A stretch of DNA of 13,923 bases from Pelagophyceae sp. CCMP2097 (lineage: Eukaryota; Sar; Pelagophyceae): NCBI GenBank assembly GCA_026770575.1, contig MU657186.1:159096-173018 (forward strand), in the 5' to 3' direction. Below, in pieces: positions 1 through 6,877 of this stretch (the stretch's first letter is position 1; each line of letters opens with the position of its first letter). The notes under the pieces were generated by a model. That model was not told where the DNA came from. It saw only the letters and a program-made list of their open reading frames with translations, and did no database searches. A program made the position numbers and the translations under genes.

Positions 1-188
1 ACGATCGCCCTCCACGGGACCCCTCCAAACTACCCTTGCCCACGACCGACTCACCTCTTCCTATCCACCAGCTCCGAAGCCCGGCGACCCCTATTAAGAA
101 ACCCCCGATTTTGTAAAGTCGAGCTTTGTTCTCCAGTCATCGCCAGGTTCCGCTAGAGGCCCGCCCGCGCCGCGCGCCTTTTTCCAAG

Positions 189-683
189 ATGGCCAAGTCG
201 ATCCGTTCGAAGATCAAGAAGTTCCACCGGTCGTACATGCGCAAAACGGTTGGGGAGAAGGTGCGCACGGCGAACATCGACGCGGCGCACTCGCGCGGCG
301 AGATGAAGCGCGCGGGCATGGCCAACACGCGGACGCTCGTGGGCATGAAGAACGCCCTGGGCGTCGACCTCGCGCAGGCGTACTACGAAGCCGTCGTCCG
401 GCCATCGCGCGAGGCGGACGAAGCCGAGGACGAAGACGACATGGAGGCGGACGAGGAGGAGGAAGACGAGGAGGGCGACGACGAGGCCCCCGCCGAGGAG
501 GTGCCCGGCGGCGGCGCCAAGGTGCTGCAGGTGCTCCTCACGCCCGCCGAGGAGCTCGAGTACGAGAAGATTATGCACGTCAACTCGCGCGGCCGCGCGA
601 TGAAGCACGCCGGCTCGTCCGTCTTCTCCCGGCGCAACTCCTCGAGGTCCACGCGCCCGCCCAAGGAACTCGTCGCCTTCTGA
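189..683 (+). CDS. LLPH/DUF2423-like nucleolar basic protein, 164 aa
   Basis: Single-exon gene. The first ATG in frame (189) lies in a good eukaryotic start context (CAAGATGG); the frame is open further upstream but has no ATG there. The N-terminus MAKSIRSKIKKFHRSYMRK closely matches the hallmark start of the DUF2423 family (human LLPH/LAPS18-like, yeast YBL028C), whose members are small basic nucleolar proteins linked to large-subunit ribosome biogenesis. Residues 1-50 are strongly basic. Residues 75-104 form an almost continuous Asp/Glu run. Residues 131-158 are basic again (VNSRGRAMKH, SRRNSSRSTR). This basic-acidic-basic layout suits a nucleolar RNA or histone-binding protein. At 164 aa it is longer than typical LLPH because of the acidic insert. 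Function is inferred from the N-terminal motif only. Confidence 0.75.
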   Translation: MAKSIRSKIKKFHRSYMRKTVGEKVRTANIDAAHSRGEMKRAGMANTRTLVGMKNALGVDLAQAYYEAVVRPSREADEAEDEDDMEADEEEEDEEGDDEAPAEEVPGGGAKVLQVLLTPAEELEYEKIMHVNSRGRAMKHAGSSVFSRRNSSRSTRPPKELVAF

Positions 684-1986
684 TCGCTGTAATCACCTGT
701 AATTTATCCCCGCGAACCGAGGCGCCCGCGGTGCCGACAAACGGGCCGACGCGACCGCCAACGGGCCAACTGCGCCAAAAAGTCGACTCAGGATGGGGTG
801 ACCAGGCAGAGCGGGCTGCAGGCCCCCGAGCGGGCTGCAGGTCCAAGATCGTGCGGGGAAGCGCCTCTCGTCGCCGGGGGAGGTCCGGCGTGGAGCCCAA
901 AGTAACGTTGCCGCAGTGGAAAACGATTTGGGGTTTTGGACCGGGGTTTCGCGTACGCGGCTGCTGCAGTGTAGATGGGACCCTGATCGCGGCCACCATC
1001 GCGCACGCATCCGCCAAGCCCATTTTTCGGTCCGTTGGACCGGGTCGTCCCTTTACCAACGTCCGTCACCGACGGTCACGAGGCTCCTGGTCGGAGAATT
1101 GGGATCCCCAAGCCCCCGCCACGCGCGCAGTTTGAAGCCGTTCGCGTTCGGGTCTTGAGCTCGTCTTCCAAGTAGACCCTTCTTACCATGCAACTTCCAA
1201 TAGCCAAACGCGATTTAACAAGCCCCGACCTCGTACGGCCCACAGGGCACTCATACGCTTCGAAGCTCTGTCTCCGCGAAGCACAGCAACGACACGAGAC
1301 CTACAATTGTATCACAAAAAAGGGCTGCAATAGGAAAACACGGTATTTTGAGAGTATTTTAGGATATTTTCATGGTAAGGGGCTGCGTAGAGGGTCGACT
1401 TGCGGTTTGGTAGCGACGAGAAGCCAGACGGACTCGATGCTGAGAGCACTGCACCAAATCGAAGGCAGCGAGACGATCTGGGACCCAAAACATCGGAAAG
1501 ACGTCGACGTCCCTGCCCGCGCGTCGTCGCCGCACGTCCTCTTCGGCCGCGCCGTGCGCCGAGAGGGGCCACCGAGTCTCCACCAGGTCCAGTGCGAGGC
1601 CCGGGCCTTCCTCGTCAGAGTCGCGGCCGGGATGGCCTCGATTCCGACTTTTTCGGCCCTTGAGCCTCACGACGGACAATTCGGCTCGAGACGTTTCCCT
1701 CGGAAGACGTGCGCGCCCGACCCTGGAAAATTCGGCCACCAAGAGCGGCCCGGCTGCCTCCAGGGGCCCACCGGCGGTTGCCAACGGGCCAGAAGCATCG
1801 ATAAAAGACGCCGAACACGCCGAACACGCCAAGCTGAAACCGCGCACTTCGACGAGCTATACCGTCGAACGCGCCGTCCAACAATCTCGCTCCTGCTCTA
1901 GGCTTGTAGAGGGCGCCAAGGGCTTTCGAACGCCCCCCTCCCGGCCTGAATCCGACTCTTGTGTCGGGAGATATGCCCTAAGGCCT
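684..1986. other. Gene-poor stretch; no confident gene
   Basis: This 1.3 kb has no recognisable domain. The GC content drops noticeably around 1190-1400, unlike the flanking genes. An ATG-started reading frame at 1188-1901 (+, 237 codons) and a non-ATG frame from 1660 (+) are open, but their translations show no motif, membrane segment or signal peptide. Both overlap a third open frame on the minus strand, so I treat them as chance or decayed frames. Small direct repeats are present: GAGCGGGCTGCAGG at 809-822 and 828-841, and a doubled GCCGAACAC near 1810-1830. The segment directly after 683 should include the 3' UTR of the LLPH-like gene. Confidence 0.5.
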
Positions 1987-2009
1987 CATTGTCGCACTGT
2001 GCGACAATG
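1987..2009. repeat. Perfect 23-bp palindrome (11-bp arms, 1-nt centre)
   Basis: CATTGTCGCAC (1987-1997) and GTGCGACAATG (1999-2009) are exact reverse complements separated by one T. The flanking bases (T1986, T2010) do not pair, so the arms end sharply. The palindrome sits just upstream of the GC-rich tandem array that begins near 2019. It could be a dimeric protein-binding site or the end hairpin of a mobile sequence. The sequence alone does not decide. Confidence 0.7.
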
Positions 2010-2340
2010 TTCGAAGGAGGAGGAGCGCATCGACGGCGGGGGGTCCGGAGGGGCGGCAGCCCCCCCGGCAACCGGCAGAGTCCAAGGACTGTATTGCCGT
2101 CCTCGGGGAGCGGAGCGACGGGGGGGTCCTGGGGGTCCCCCGGCACCAGTTAGAGTCCAAGGTCGGGTCAGGCGAACGAGGTGGGTGCGAGGAGCGGAGC
2201 GACGAGTCGGAGTCGCTCCGTGACGGGCACCCGTGAGAGTCCAAGGTCTGGCGAACGACGCGGGTGCGAGGAGAGGAGCGACGAGTCGCACCGCGACGGG
2301 CGGAGAGCGCAGCGACGGCGGGGGGTCCGGGGGGAGACCC

Positions 2341-2345
2341 CCTGG
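2341..2345 (+). repeat. Left target-site duplication CCTGG
   Basis: CCTGG directly precedes the left terminal inverted repeat and recurs after the right one at 2893-2897. Removing the element plus one copy restores GACCCCCTGGTACCCG, which matches GACCCCCCGGCACCCG in the neighbouring intact array unit. CCTGG is itself palindromic, so a shorter duplication (CTG, or T alone) with a correspondingly longer TIR is formally possible. Confidence 0.7.
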
Positions 2346-2381
2346 ATTACGGTTGTTTGCCAGGGTAGGTACCACAGTTTT
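2346..2381 (+). repeat. Left terminal inverted repeat, 36 bp
   Basis: Pairs with 2857-2892. The outer 27 bp are identical, followed by one mismatch (C against G) and then eight more matches ending ACAGTTTT. Similarity stops abruptly after 2381. Confidence 0.8.
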
Positions 2382-2403
2382 AGGTGAGTACGTTATTTGG
2401 GAG

Positions 2404-2465
2404 GGTACGTGGGTACGTCGACGGCCGGCAACGACGAGGGACCCTGGGGGTACGTGGGTACGTCG
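2404..2465 (+). repeat. Internal block A with two GGTACGTGGGTACGTCG motifs
   Basis: The 17-mer GGTACGTGGGTACGTCG lies at 2404-2420 and again at 2449-2465, a 45-bp step. Block B (2781-2842) has the same motif pair at the same step, so the element carries two direct copies of a 62-bp module near its two ends. These could be transposase-binding subterminal repeats, although they are direct rather than inverted. Confidence 0.65.
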
Positions 2466-2485
2466 GCCCCCGTCAGATGCCCGTC

Positions 2486-2518
2486 CCCGAAAAAATCGCC
2501 CGCTCCCGAAAAAATCGC
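2486..2518 (+). repeat. Short direct repeat CCCGAAAAAATCGC x2
   Basis: Two exact copies lie at 2486-2499 and 2505-2518, inside the TIR element. They are an A-rich island in GC-rich surroundings. No function is evident. Confidence 0.6.
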
Positions 2519-2678
2519 TTCGGCGAAGTGTGGAAAACCCGGAGCACGCACAACGGGTGCCTTCCCAGTGGGTGGCCATGCTGCGGACCGCGCTCGGAGC
2601 GTTCGATTGCTCGCGCCTGTGGGCTCGCCGCTTCGGTCCGATGGCCCTGTCGGGGTGCACCGAGCTAGTGCTCGGAAA

Positions 2679-2785
2679 TCAGTGCCCGCAGAGCCTACGC
2701 GGCGGCGCGCGGCCGTGCTGCCTCTCGTAAGATTTGATATATTCCTTCAAATCAGCGTTAAGGTAAGCAAGGCGCGTCGGGGTAC
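2679..2785 (-). pseudogene. Possible captured coding fragment inside the TIR element
   Basis: On the minus strand a short frame ending at TGA (2681-2679) reads LAYLNADLKEYIKSYERQHG followed by a few basic residues. It is lower in GC than its surroundings and looks like an amphipathic helix of a real protein, unlike the low-complexity translations around it. It lacks a start codon or usable upstream exon. It could be a gene fragment carried by the element or chance; I recognise no family. Confidence 0.25.
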
Positions 2786-2842
2786 GTGGGTACGTCGCCG
2801 GGGAGCGGCGGCAACGAAAGGTGGGGGTACGCGGGTACGTCA
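2781..2842 (+). repeat. Internal block B, direct copy of block A
   Basis: GGTACGTGGGTACGTCG occurs at 2781-2797 and a variant, GGTACGCGGGTACGTCA, at 2826-2842. This is the same 45-bp step as in block A, and CGGCAACGA is shared in the middle. It lies just inside the right TIR. Confidence 0.65.
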
Positions 2843-2856
2843 AAAGCCCATTTGCG

Positions 2857-2892
2857 AAAACTGTCGTACCTACCCTGGCAAACAACCGTAAT
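2857..2892 (-). repeat. Right terminal inverted repeat, 36 bp
   Basis: Reverse complement of 2346-2381 with one mismatch. It is followed by CCTGG at 2893-2897. Confidence 0.8.
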
Positions 2893-2897
2893 CCTGG
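2893..2897 (+). repeat. Right target-site duplication CCTGG
   Basis: Second copy of the pentamer at 2341-2345. After it the array continues with TACCCGCGAGAGTCC, matching CACCCGTGAGAGTCC of the neighbouring unit. Confidence 0.7.
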
Positions 2898-3079
2898 TAC
2901 CCGCGAGAGTCCAACGTCTGGCAAACGAGGCTGGTGCGGGGAGCGGAGCGACGAGTCGGAGTCGCTTCACGACGGGTGGAGCAGCGCAGCGACGGCGGGA
3001 TGTCCGGGGGGAGACCCCCCGGCACCCGTGAGAGTCCAAGGTCCGGCTCCACTGTGCTAGGAATTCGGAGTCTGTGCAG

Positions 3080-3292
3080 GTGTTTACAGGAGCAGCAAAT
3101 CGAGATTTCGACGAGGACCTTGCCGCAGCGGCTGTGGCTGCGTCTCTTGCCGAAGTTAAAGTTGAATGAATCATCTGAGGCAGTGGAAGACTTCAAAACC
3201 TTCGATTCCGACGGTCCCAGGTGCCTCGGACTGTGCCTGGGGGCGACTCGGACTCCGACGAGCAGGCAGAGCCGGGTGCGATGAATGATTAA
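3080..3292 (+). pseudogene. Possible terminal exons or remnant of an unidentified acidic-tailed protein
   Basis: After a TGTGCAG acceptor-like site at 3079, one frame reads VFTGAANRDFDEDLAAAAVA and so on, to a TGA at 3167-3169. The same frame resumes after another acceptor-like site (TCCCAG, ending 3220) and ends GGDSDSDEQAEPGAMND, with TAA at 3290-3292. A phase-0 intron starting at a GTT near 3155 would join them, but its donor is poor. The Asp/Ser/Glu tail resembles real eukaryotic C-termini. No upstream exon is identifiable because the tandem array lies immediately 5'. It could be a gene whose intron holds the repeats, or a truncated relic. No family recognised. Confidence 0.3.
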
Positions 3293-3707
3293 ACGTAGCA
3301 GCATCTCGCCGGTGTCGTTTGTTGGGCCCTTGGCCCATCGCGGAGCCTTCCCTTTTTGTGCAGCAACGCCCGATAGGGGGGCGCAACCCTTTCCCCGAAC
3401 ACTTATTCAAAGGATTAGATCAATGCTCTTGGAATTGCGTTTTTCTCCACTTCTCTCTGCTGTGGCACTACAACTCTCTGTCTCAACTCCCGATCCCACA
3501 CTTCAATCTCGACCCGCTCAACTCGCCCCTCTTTACTCGTACACTTGCGGCGTCCTTCGCATCACGCGGCCGTGGGGCAGGCACGGGCCCGTCGCGTCTG
3601 CGCGCGCGGCGGCGGCGCCTCGCCGCCGCGGGCACGCATCCTCAAAGTCTCCCGAGAGGTCTACTTTCGCCCCCGCGTTTTCCCATCCCGGCGCCTTGCA
3701 GGTCATC
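3293..3707 (+). promoter_or_regulatory. Upstream and 5' leader region of the FCP gene
   Basis: This 415-bp stretch has no convincing gene. A pyrimidine-rich, lower-GC segment (about 3440-3540, many CTCT and CAACTC runs) may be around the transcription start. Just before the FCP start codon, GCGCCTTGCAG (ending 3701) looks like a splice acceptor six bases from the ATG, so an intron in the 5' leader is possible. I see no clear TATA box. Confidence 0.35.
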
Positions 3708-4583
3708 ATGTCGAAGGTCATCCTCGCCCTGTGCCTGTCGTCGGCAGCGGCCTTTGTGGCGCCGCAGGCGTCCAAGGCGGCCGTCTCGGTCGGCGAGACG
3801 AAGGCGGACCTGGACGCGCTCGCGAACGAGCTCAACCCGATCATCGGCTTCTGGGACCCGCTCGGCGCCACGGGCCTCGACTTCTGGGGCCTCGGCAACG
3901 AGGGCACGATTGGCTACCTCCGCCACGCCGAGATCAAGTGAGAAACAGCCCGAAATTTCCTGCCCCGCGCGAAAGACGCCTCATCCTGCGACGCAGGCAC
4001 GGCCGCATCGCCATGGCCGGCTTCCTCGGCTACGTCGTGCAGTCGACGCCGTTCGTCTCCGGCCCGCACTCGACGCTCCCCTTCCCGGGCTACACGGCGG
4101 GGTGCGTCTCGCCTCGCAGCCGCGGGACCGTCCGAGTGCCTGCCTCGTTTGCGCCGCAACTCACGCGCCTCTCTCTGTAGCCTGACGCCCCCCGAGCAGT
4201 GGGACGCGATCCCGCTCATCGGCAAGGCGCAGATCCTCGTCGCGATCGGCATGCTTGAGTCGTACGGCGAGATCCTGCCGGTGCACTACACCAAGGGCGG
4301 CCAGCCCGGGTACTACCCGCCCATCAAGGGCAACCGCCCGGAGCTCATCCTCAACCTCTACGACCCGTTCGACTTCTTCGAGTCGGCGACGGCCGAGGAG
4401 AAGGAGGCGGGCCTCGTCAAGGAGATCAACAACGGCCGTCTTGCCATGCTTGGCCTCTTCTCGCTGCTCTCCGCCGCGTCGGCGCCGGGCTCCGTGCCCA
4501 TCCTCGACGGCATCGTGCCGGCGTACGCGGGCAACGTGATGATCCCGTTCGAAGGCCAGTTCTCCTTCTTCGGCGCGGTCTAA
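3708..4583 (+). CDS. Fucoxanthin chlorophyll a/c-binding (LHC) protein, 245 aa, three exons
   Basis: Light-harvesting antenna protein of the plastid thylakoid. It binds chlorophylls and carotenoids and passes energy to the photosystems. Exons 3708-3937, 3997-4101 and 4181-4583 total 738 nt. Introns are 59 nt (GTGAGA...ACGCAG) and 79 nt (GTGCGT...CTGTAG), and both joins restore the conserved protein. Residues 1-20 (MSKVILALCLSSAAAFVAPQ) form a signal peptide with an AF cleavage context, the bipartite plastid address of red-lineage algae. The ELNPIIGFWDPLG motif precedes helix 1, AEIKHGRIAMAGFLGYV (74-90), which has the E...HGR chlorophyll-ligand pattern. Helix 2 is at about 121-140 (GKAQILVAIGMLESYGE). 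Helix 3, EINNGRLAMLGLFSLL (193-208), carries the matching E..NGR motif. Length is slightly above the typical FCP. The subfamily (Lhcf, Lhcr or Lhcx) is not resolved. Confidence 0.95.
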
Positions 4584-4991
4584 GGGATTTAATGGATTTC
4601 GTCGGCTTGCACTTTCGAGATTGGGTCGCAGGAAGCCGCTCAGGGCGCTGCCCCTTCGTCGGCCGGGCAACGGTCGCGCGAGGGCGCGCCGATGCGCGCC
4701 GCCCGGCCGACGGACGACGCACGCCACCGCCGCCACCCCGGGCTCCGCGCGCCCACGCCGCCGCGCCCGGTGCGGGGCGGCGTCGGCTGCCGGCGCATGG
4801 GCGGCGCGGGGCCGCCGTAGCTGCGAGTCGATGGTGTGCGATGCGGCGTTTCTCCCTCGCAGCTCACGAGCCAGAGTCTGGCGGCGGCCGCAGCGGCCCG
4901 CCGACGGCACGGGAGGCTCGAAGGTCCTTCTTTTTGTTAGGAGGGGCGCGGCCTCGTCGAAAGGAGCACGCCATCGATACATGGGACGGTG
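4584..4991. other. Convergent 3' region between the FCP and GYF genes
   Basis: About 410 bp between two convergent stop codons. It must hold both 3' UTRs. Most of it is very GC-rich with C/G runs (4670-4830) and many possible hairpins. I see no AATAAA and no supported gene; the long open frames across it have low-complexity Arg/Ala/Pro translations typical of chance frames in such DNA. Confidence 0.5.
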
Positions 4992-5858
4992 CTAGTTGTA
5001 GTTTTCTCGCTCGACGGGCCCGTAGATCATACGGTGGAAGCCCGCTTTTTGGCGCTTGAGCGAGTCCTCGAGCCACTGCGGCTTGTCCGACGCGTTGGCG
5101 GCGGCTGTGGGACGCGGTGTCGGCGTGGCGCAGGACACCCCAGAGGGCAGACGGACCTCTGCGCGTCGGCATTTCGTCGTCCGAGCCCTCGGGCTGCGCT
5201 TGGCTGTCCGTCGCGAGCGCCTGTGTTGCACGGTCAGAGGTGCGCACCGCCACACGTCGGTGCGAGTCGCGAGTCGTCGGCCCGAGCGGCATCGGGCGTG
5301 GTCGACGCCGGTTTCCTGCATTGGGAAAGAGCGCGACACCTTCTGCGGCCACGAACGCAGTCGCCTCGAGGATGGCGCCGGCGTCGCCAAAGTAGTGGGA
5401 GATCATCGCGTAGCCCTTTGGGATCTCGCCCTTGTACCTGCCGCGCAGCGGTCGTCCGTCGTCGTCCAGACGCGCGCCGCGGGTGACGGGCGGCGCGGCC
5501 CTTCGGACGCCGTTTCGCGCGAGGGCCCGACGATTTGCGTCTCGTGGAAGAAGCCGTCCTCGAACCATTGGCGCATCTGGCCCGGCCAGAACGGGCCCTG
5601 GCGGCGCCCGTCCTTGTCGCAGTAGTACCAGAGCATCGCATGCGACGGGTGGCCCCGCGGCGGCAGCCGCGGCGGCGGCGGCGGCGGCGGGCCCGTAGGC
5701 TCCGCGGCCACGGGCGCCGCGGCCGCGACGTCGGCGTCGCCCGCGTCGCCGTCGTGGGCCGCCGCGGGCTCGGCGCCGCTCGGCGCCGCGCTCGCCGCGG
5801 CGCCGGGGGCGTCGGGGGCGTCGTCGCCGGTCTTTGCGCGCTTCAAAGGCGGCGTCAT
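4992..5858 (-). CDS. GYF-domain protein, 186 aa, three exons
   Basis: The GYF domain binds proline-rich ligands in splicing and mRNA-regulation factors. My model uses exons 5858-5509, 5437-5340 and 5104-4992 (561 nt) with introns of 71 nt (GTCCGA...GGCAG) and 235 nt (GTGTCG...CCACAG). ATG 5858 is the first ATG in frame; the frame continues upstream without one. Residues 1-12 (MTPPLKRAKTGD) include an NLS-like basic patch. Residues 13-70 are Ala/Asp/Pro-rich with a polyproline run at 57-63. Residues 76-113 are the GYF core (LWYYCDKDGRRQGPFWPGQM, then RQWFEDGFF), with the W-Y-Y, GPF and W...GFF signature. Exon 2 adds KGEIPKGYAMISHYFGDAGA. The C-terminus is FHRMIYGPVERENYN. Exon joins were chosen by frame; a one-base sequence error near 5513 is the alternative to intron 1. 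Confidence 0.7.
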
Positions 5859-5883
5859 TCGAACGTCGTCCGCACAAAAAGAA

Positions 5884-5909
5884 TCGCCAAAATGCACGAG
5901 TCGCCAAAA
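5884..5909 (-). promoter_or_regulatory. Two TCGCCAAAA (TTTTGGCGA) motifs upstream of the GYF gene
   Basis: Exact copies lie at 5884-5892 and 5901-5909, 17 bp apart, 26-51 bp upstream of the GYF start codon. In the gene's orientation they read TTTTGGCGA, one base from the E2F/DP consensus TTTSSCGC. The same motif forms a palindrome upstream of the CS-domain gene. Binding by E2F-like factors is inference. Confidence 0.4.
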
Positions 5910-5995
5910 CGCAAGCCCGACGTAGTACGTACGGACGCCCTCTAGAGCCTAACCGTTACCGCCCCGCCAGCCGGGTAACCCTTCACCCTTGCCAA

Positions 5996-6018
5996 AGCAG
6001 CCTTCGGGGCAGGCTGCT
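5996..6018. repeat. 8-bp stem hairpin in the 3' flank of the CS-domain gene
   Basis: AGCAGCCT (5996-6003) pairs perfectly with AGGCTGCT (6011-6018) around a 7-nt loop. It lies 50-72 bp past the stop codon of the minus-strand CS gene, so it may be a 3' UTR structure. It could equally be chance. Confidence 0.4.
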
Positions 6019-6067
6019 CCGGCACCAAGTAGACCCACCAATTCGACCGGGGCAAGCCGACTGTTTC

Positions 6068-6586
6068 TTAGATGAGCGACTCTTCGCCAATGCTGTCGAT
6101 GAACCCACCCCATCGCGCGGGCCCGAGCTTCTTAGCCTTGACGGAGATTTCGGGGATCATGCCCGGGCCGTCGATGATGTCAAAGGAGAGCGTGGGGAGG
6201 TCGATGACTCCTTTAAGCGCGCAGCCCCAGAGCAAACGGCCCCAGCCGGTGATGTACAGAGACGTCTCCGTGGCCTCGACCGTCAGCGCGGCGATGGGCT
6301 GGCCGCGGAGTCCGGAGATGGTCATCACGGCCTCGATCTCGTCCGCGGTCTCGGTCCACGCGGCCACGCCCTGCGACCCGAGGCTGGACTCGGTCCGCGT
6401 GGTAGAGTCGTAGCCCGTCGCCAACAGATCTAAAGCTTCCTGCGGGATGGGCGTCTGGAGGTCCTCGAGCGTGAGGCCGTACTCCGAGACGTCAACGGAG
6501 TCGCGCAGCGTCGCCGCGCCGCGCGAACGGCTCGCAGACGGCACCAGTGCGATCGCGGGCACCAGCAGGAGCAGCGAGACGAACAT
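6068..6586 (-). CDS. Plastid-targeted CS/p23-like domain protein, 172 aa
   Basis: Single exon. Residues 1-15 (MFVSLLLLVPAIALV) form a hydrophobic signal peptide, followed by an Arg/Ser/Ala-rich transit-like segment (16-30), consistent with import into a complex plastid. Residues 75-154 resemble the CS domain shared by p23, Sgt1 and NudC: AWTETADEIEAVMTI, then TVEATETSLYITGWGRLLWG, then a LSFDIIDG...PEISVKAKK strand pair, which is the seven-strand Hsp90 co-chaperone sandwich pattern. The tail continues to GGFIDSIGEESLI. Such proteins usually assist Hsp90 or act as small chaperones; the substrate here is unknown. It lies head-to-tail with the GYF and HMG-box genes. ATG 6586 is chosen because it opens the signal peptide. 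The fold call rests on pattern, not alignment. Confidence 0.7.
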   Translation of the reverse strand: MFVSLLLLVPAIALVPSASRSRGAATLRDSVDVSEYGLTLEDLQTPIPQEALDLLATGYDSTTRTESSLGSQGVAAWTETADEIEAVMTISGLRGQPIAALTVEATETSLYITGWGRLLWGCALKGVIDLPTLSFDIIDGPGMIPEISVKAKKLGPARWGGFIDSIGEESLI

Positions 6587-6677
6587 GGCGAGCCAGAGGG
6601 CGCGCGCGCGTATAGGGACGGGCGGATGCGGTGCTGACGCTGGAGCTCTAAAGCTTCTTCAAGTTTTTTGCGCGACG

Positions 6678-6694
6678 TCGCCAAAATTTGGCGA
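6678..6694. promoter_or_regulatory. 17-bp palindrome of E2F-like half-sites upstream of the CS gene
   Basis: TCGCCAAA and TTTGGCGA form perfect 8-bp arms around one A. The palindrome lies about 92-108 bp upstream of the CS-gene start. An A/T-rich patch at about 6700-6718 (TATAATAA in gene orientation) lies just beyond it and could be a core promoter element. Confidence 0.45.
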
Positions 6695-6877
6695 TGACTA
6701 AAAAAAAATTATTATAGGAAAACCCTGCGCGACGGGACCGGAAACGCAACTCCTCGAACAGAGACCCCCCCTGTGCGGGCCACGTCACGGATTTTGTCTT
6801 TACATCATTCTCATCTCGCAGGGGTTGGCCTTTTTGGGGCTCAAGCTGGTCGCGGGGGCACAGTACGGTCGGTTTGC

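Larger units (their letters stand above)
2346..2892. mobile_element. Non-autonomous TIR DNA transposon (MITE-like), 547 bp
   Basis: Terminal inverted repeats of 36 bp (35 of 36 identical) begin ATTACGGTTGTTTGCCAGGG at both ends, and CCTGG flanks both sides. The element lies inside one unit of the tandem array. The unit at about 2906-3045 provides an independent empty-site comparison that supports an insertion event. No transposase-length frame is present, so it would depend on a helper enzyme elsewhere. The interior carries two 62-bp related blocks and a short protein-like fragment on the minus strand. The superfamily is not assignable from the termini; they do not begin with the CAC of Transib, the best-known group with 5-bp duplications. 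Confidence 0.75.
2019..3052 (+). repeat. Degenerate GC-rich tandem array (about 75-118 bp units), interrupted by an insertion
   Basis: The landmark AGAGTCCAAGG recurs at 2077-2087, 2152-2162, 2236-2246, 2906-2916 (one mismatch) and 3021-3031. After subtracting the inserted element and its duplicated target (552 bp), the steps are 75, 84, 118 and 115 bp. Each unit also contains GGAGCGGAGCGACG or a close variant, and most have a G-run/C-run inverted repeat of the form GGGGGTCC...GGACCCCC or GGGGAGACCCCC. One unit holds an 8-bp stem, GGAGCGAC (2196-2203) with GTCGCTCC (2212-2219), and a related imperfect one lies at 2945-2967. No coding signal is convincing here; the open frames reflect scarcity of stop codons in GC-rich repeats. 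Confidence 0.8.

Noticed and set aside
1188..1901. A 237-codon ATG frame on the plus strand
   Set aside because: No motif, leader or membrane segment; it overlaps comparably long frames on both strands and ends in Arg/Thr-rich low-complexity sequence. Not listed as a gene.
1660..2223. Open frame running into the tandem array
   Set aside because: It starts without ATG and its last third translates the GC repeats. The first part could be a decayed exon but nothing supports it.
1986..2660. Long minus-strand frame across the array and transposon
   Set aside because: The translation is Arg/Pro/Ser low complexity that follows the DNA repeats; it crosses the transposon boundary without change in character.
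2019..3052. CRISPR-like array
   Set aside because: Landmarks recur, but the units are tandem copies with similar 'spacers' and irregular steps, in a eukaryotic nuclear context with no cas genes.
4592..5059. Plus-strand frame after the FCP gene
   Set aside because: It overlaps the 3' end of the GYF gene and its sequence is Arg/Ala/Pro-rich; it is a shadow of GC-rich DNA.
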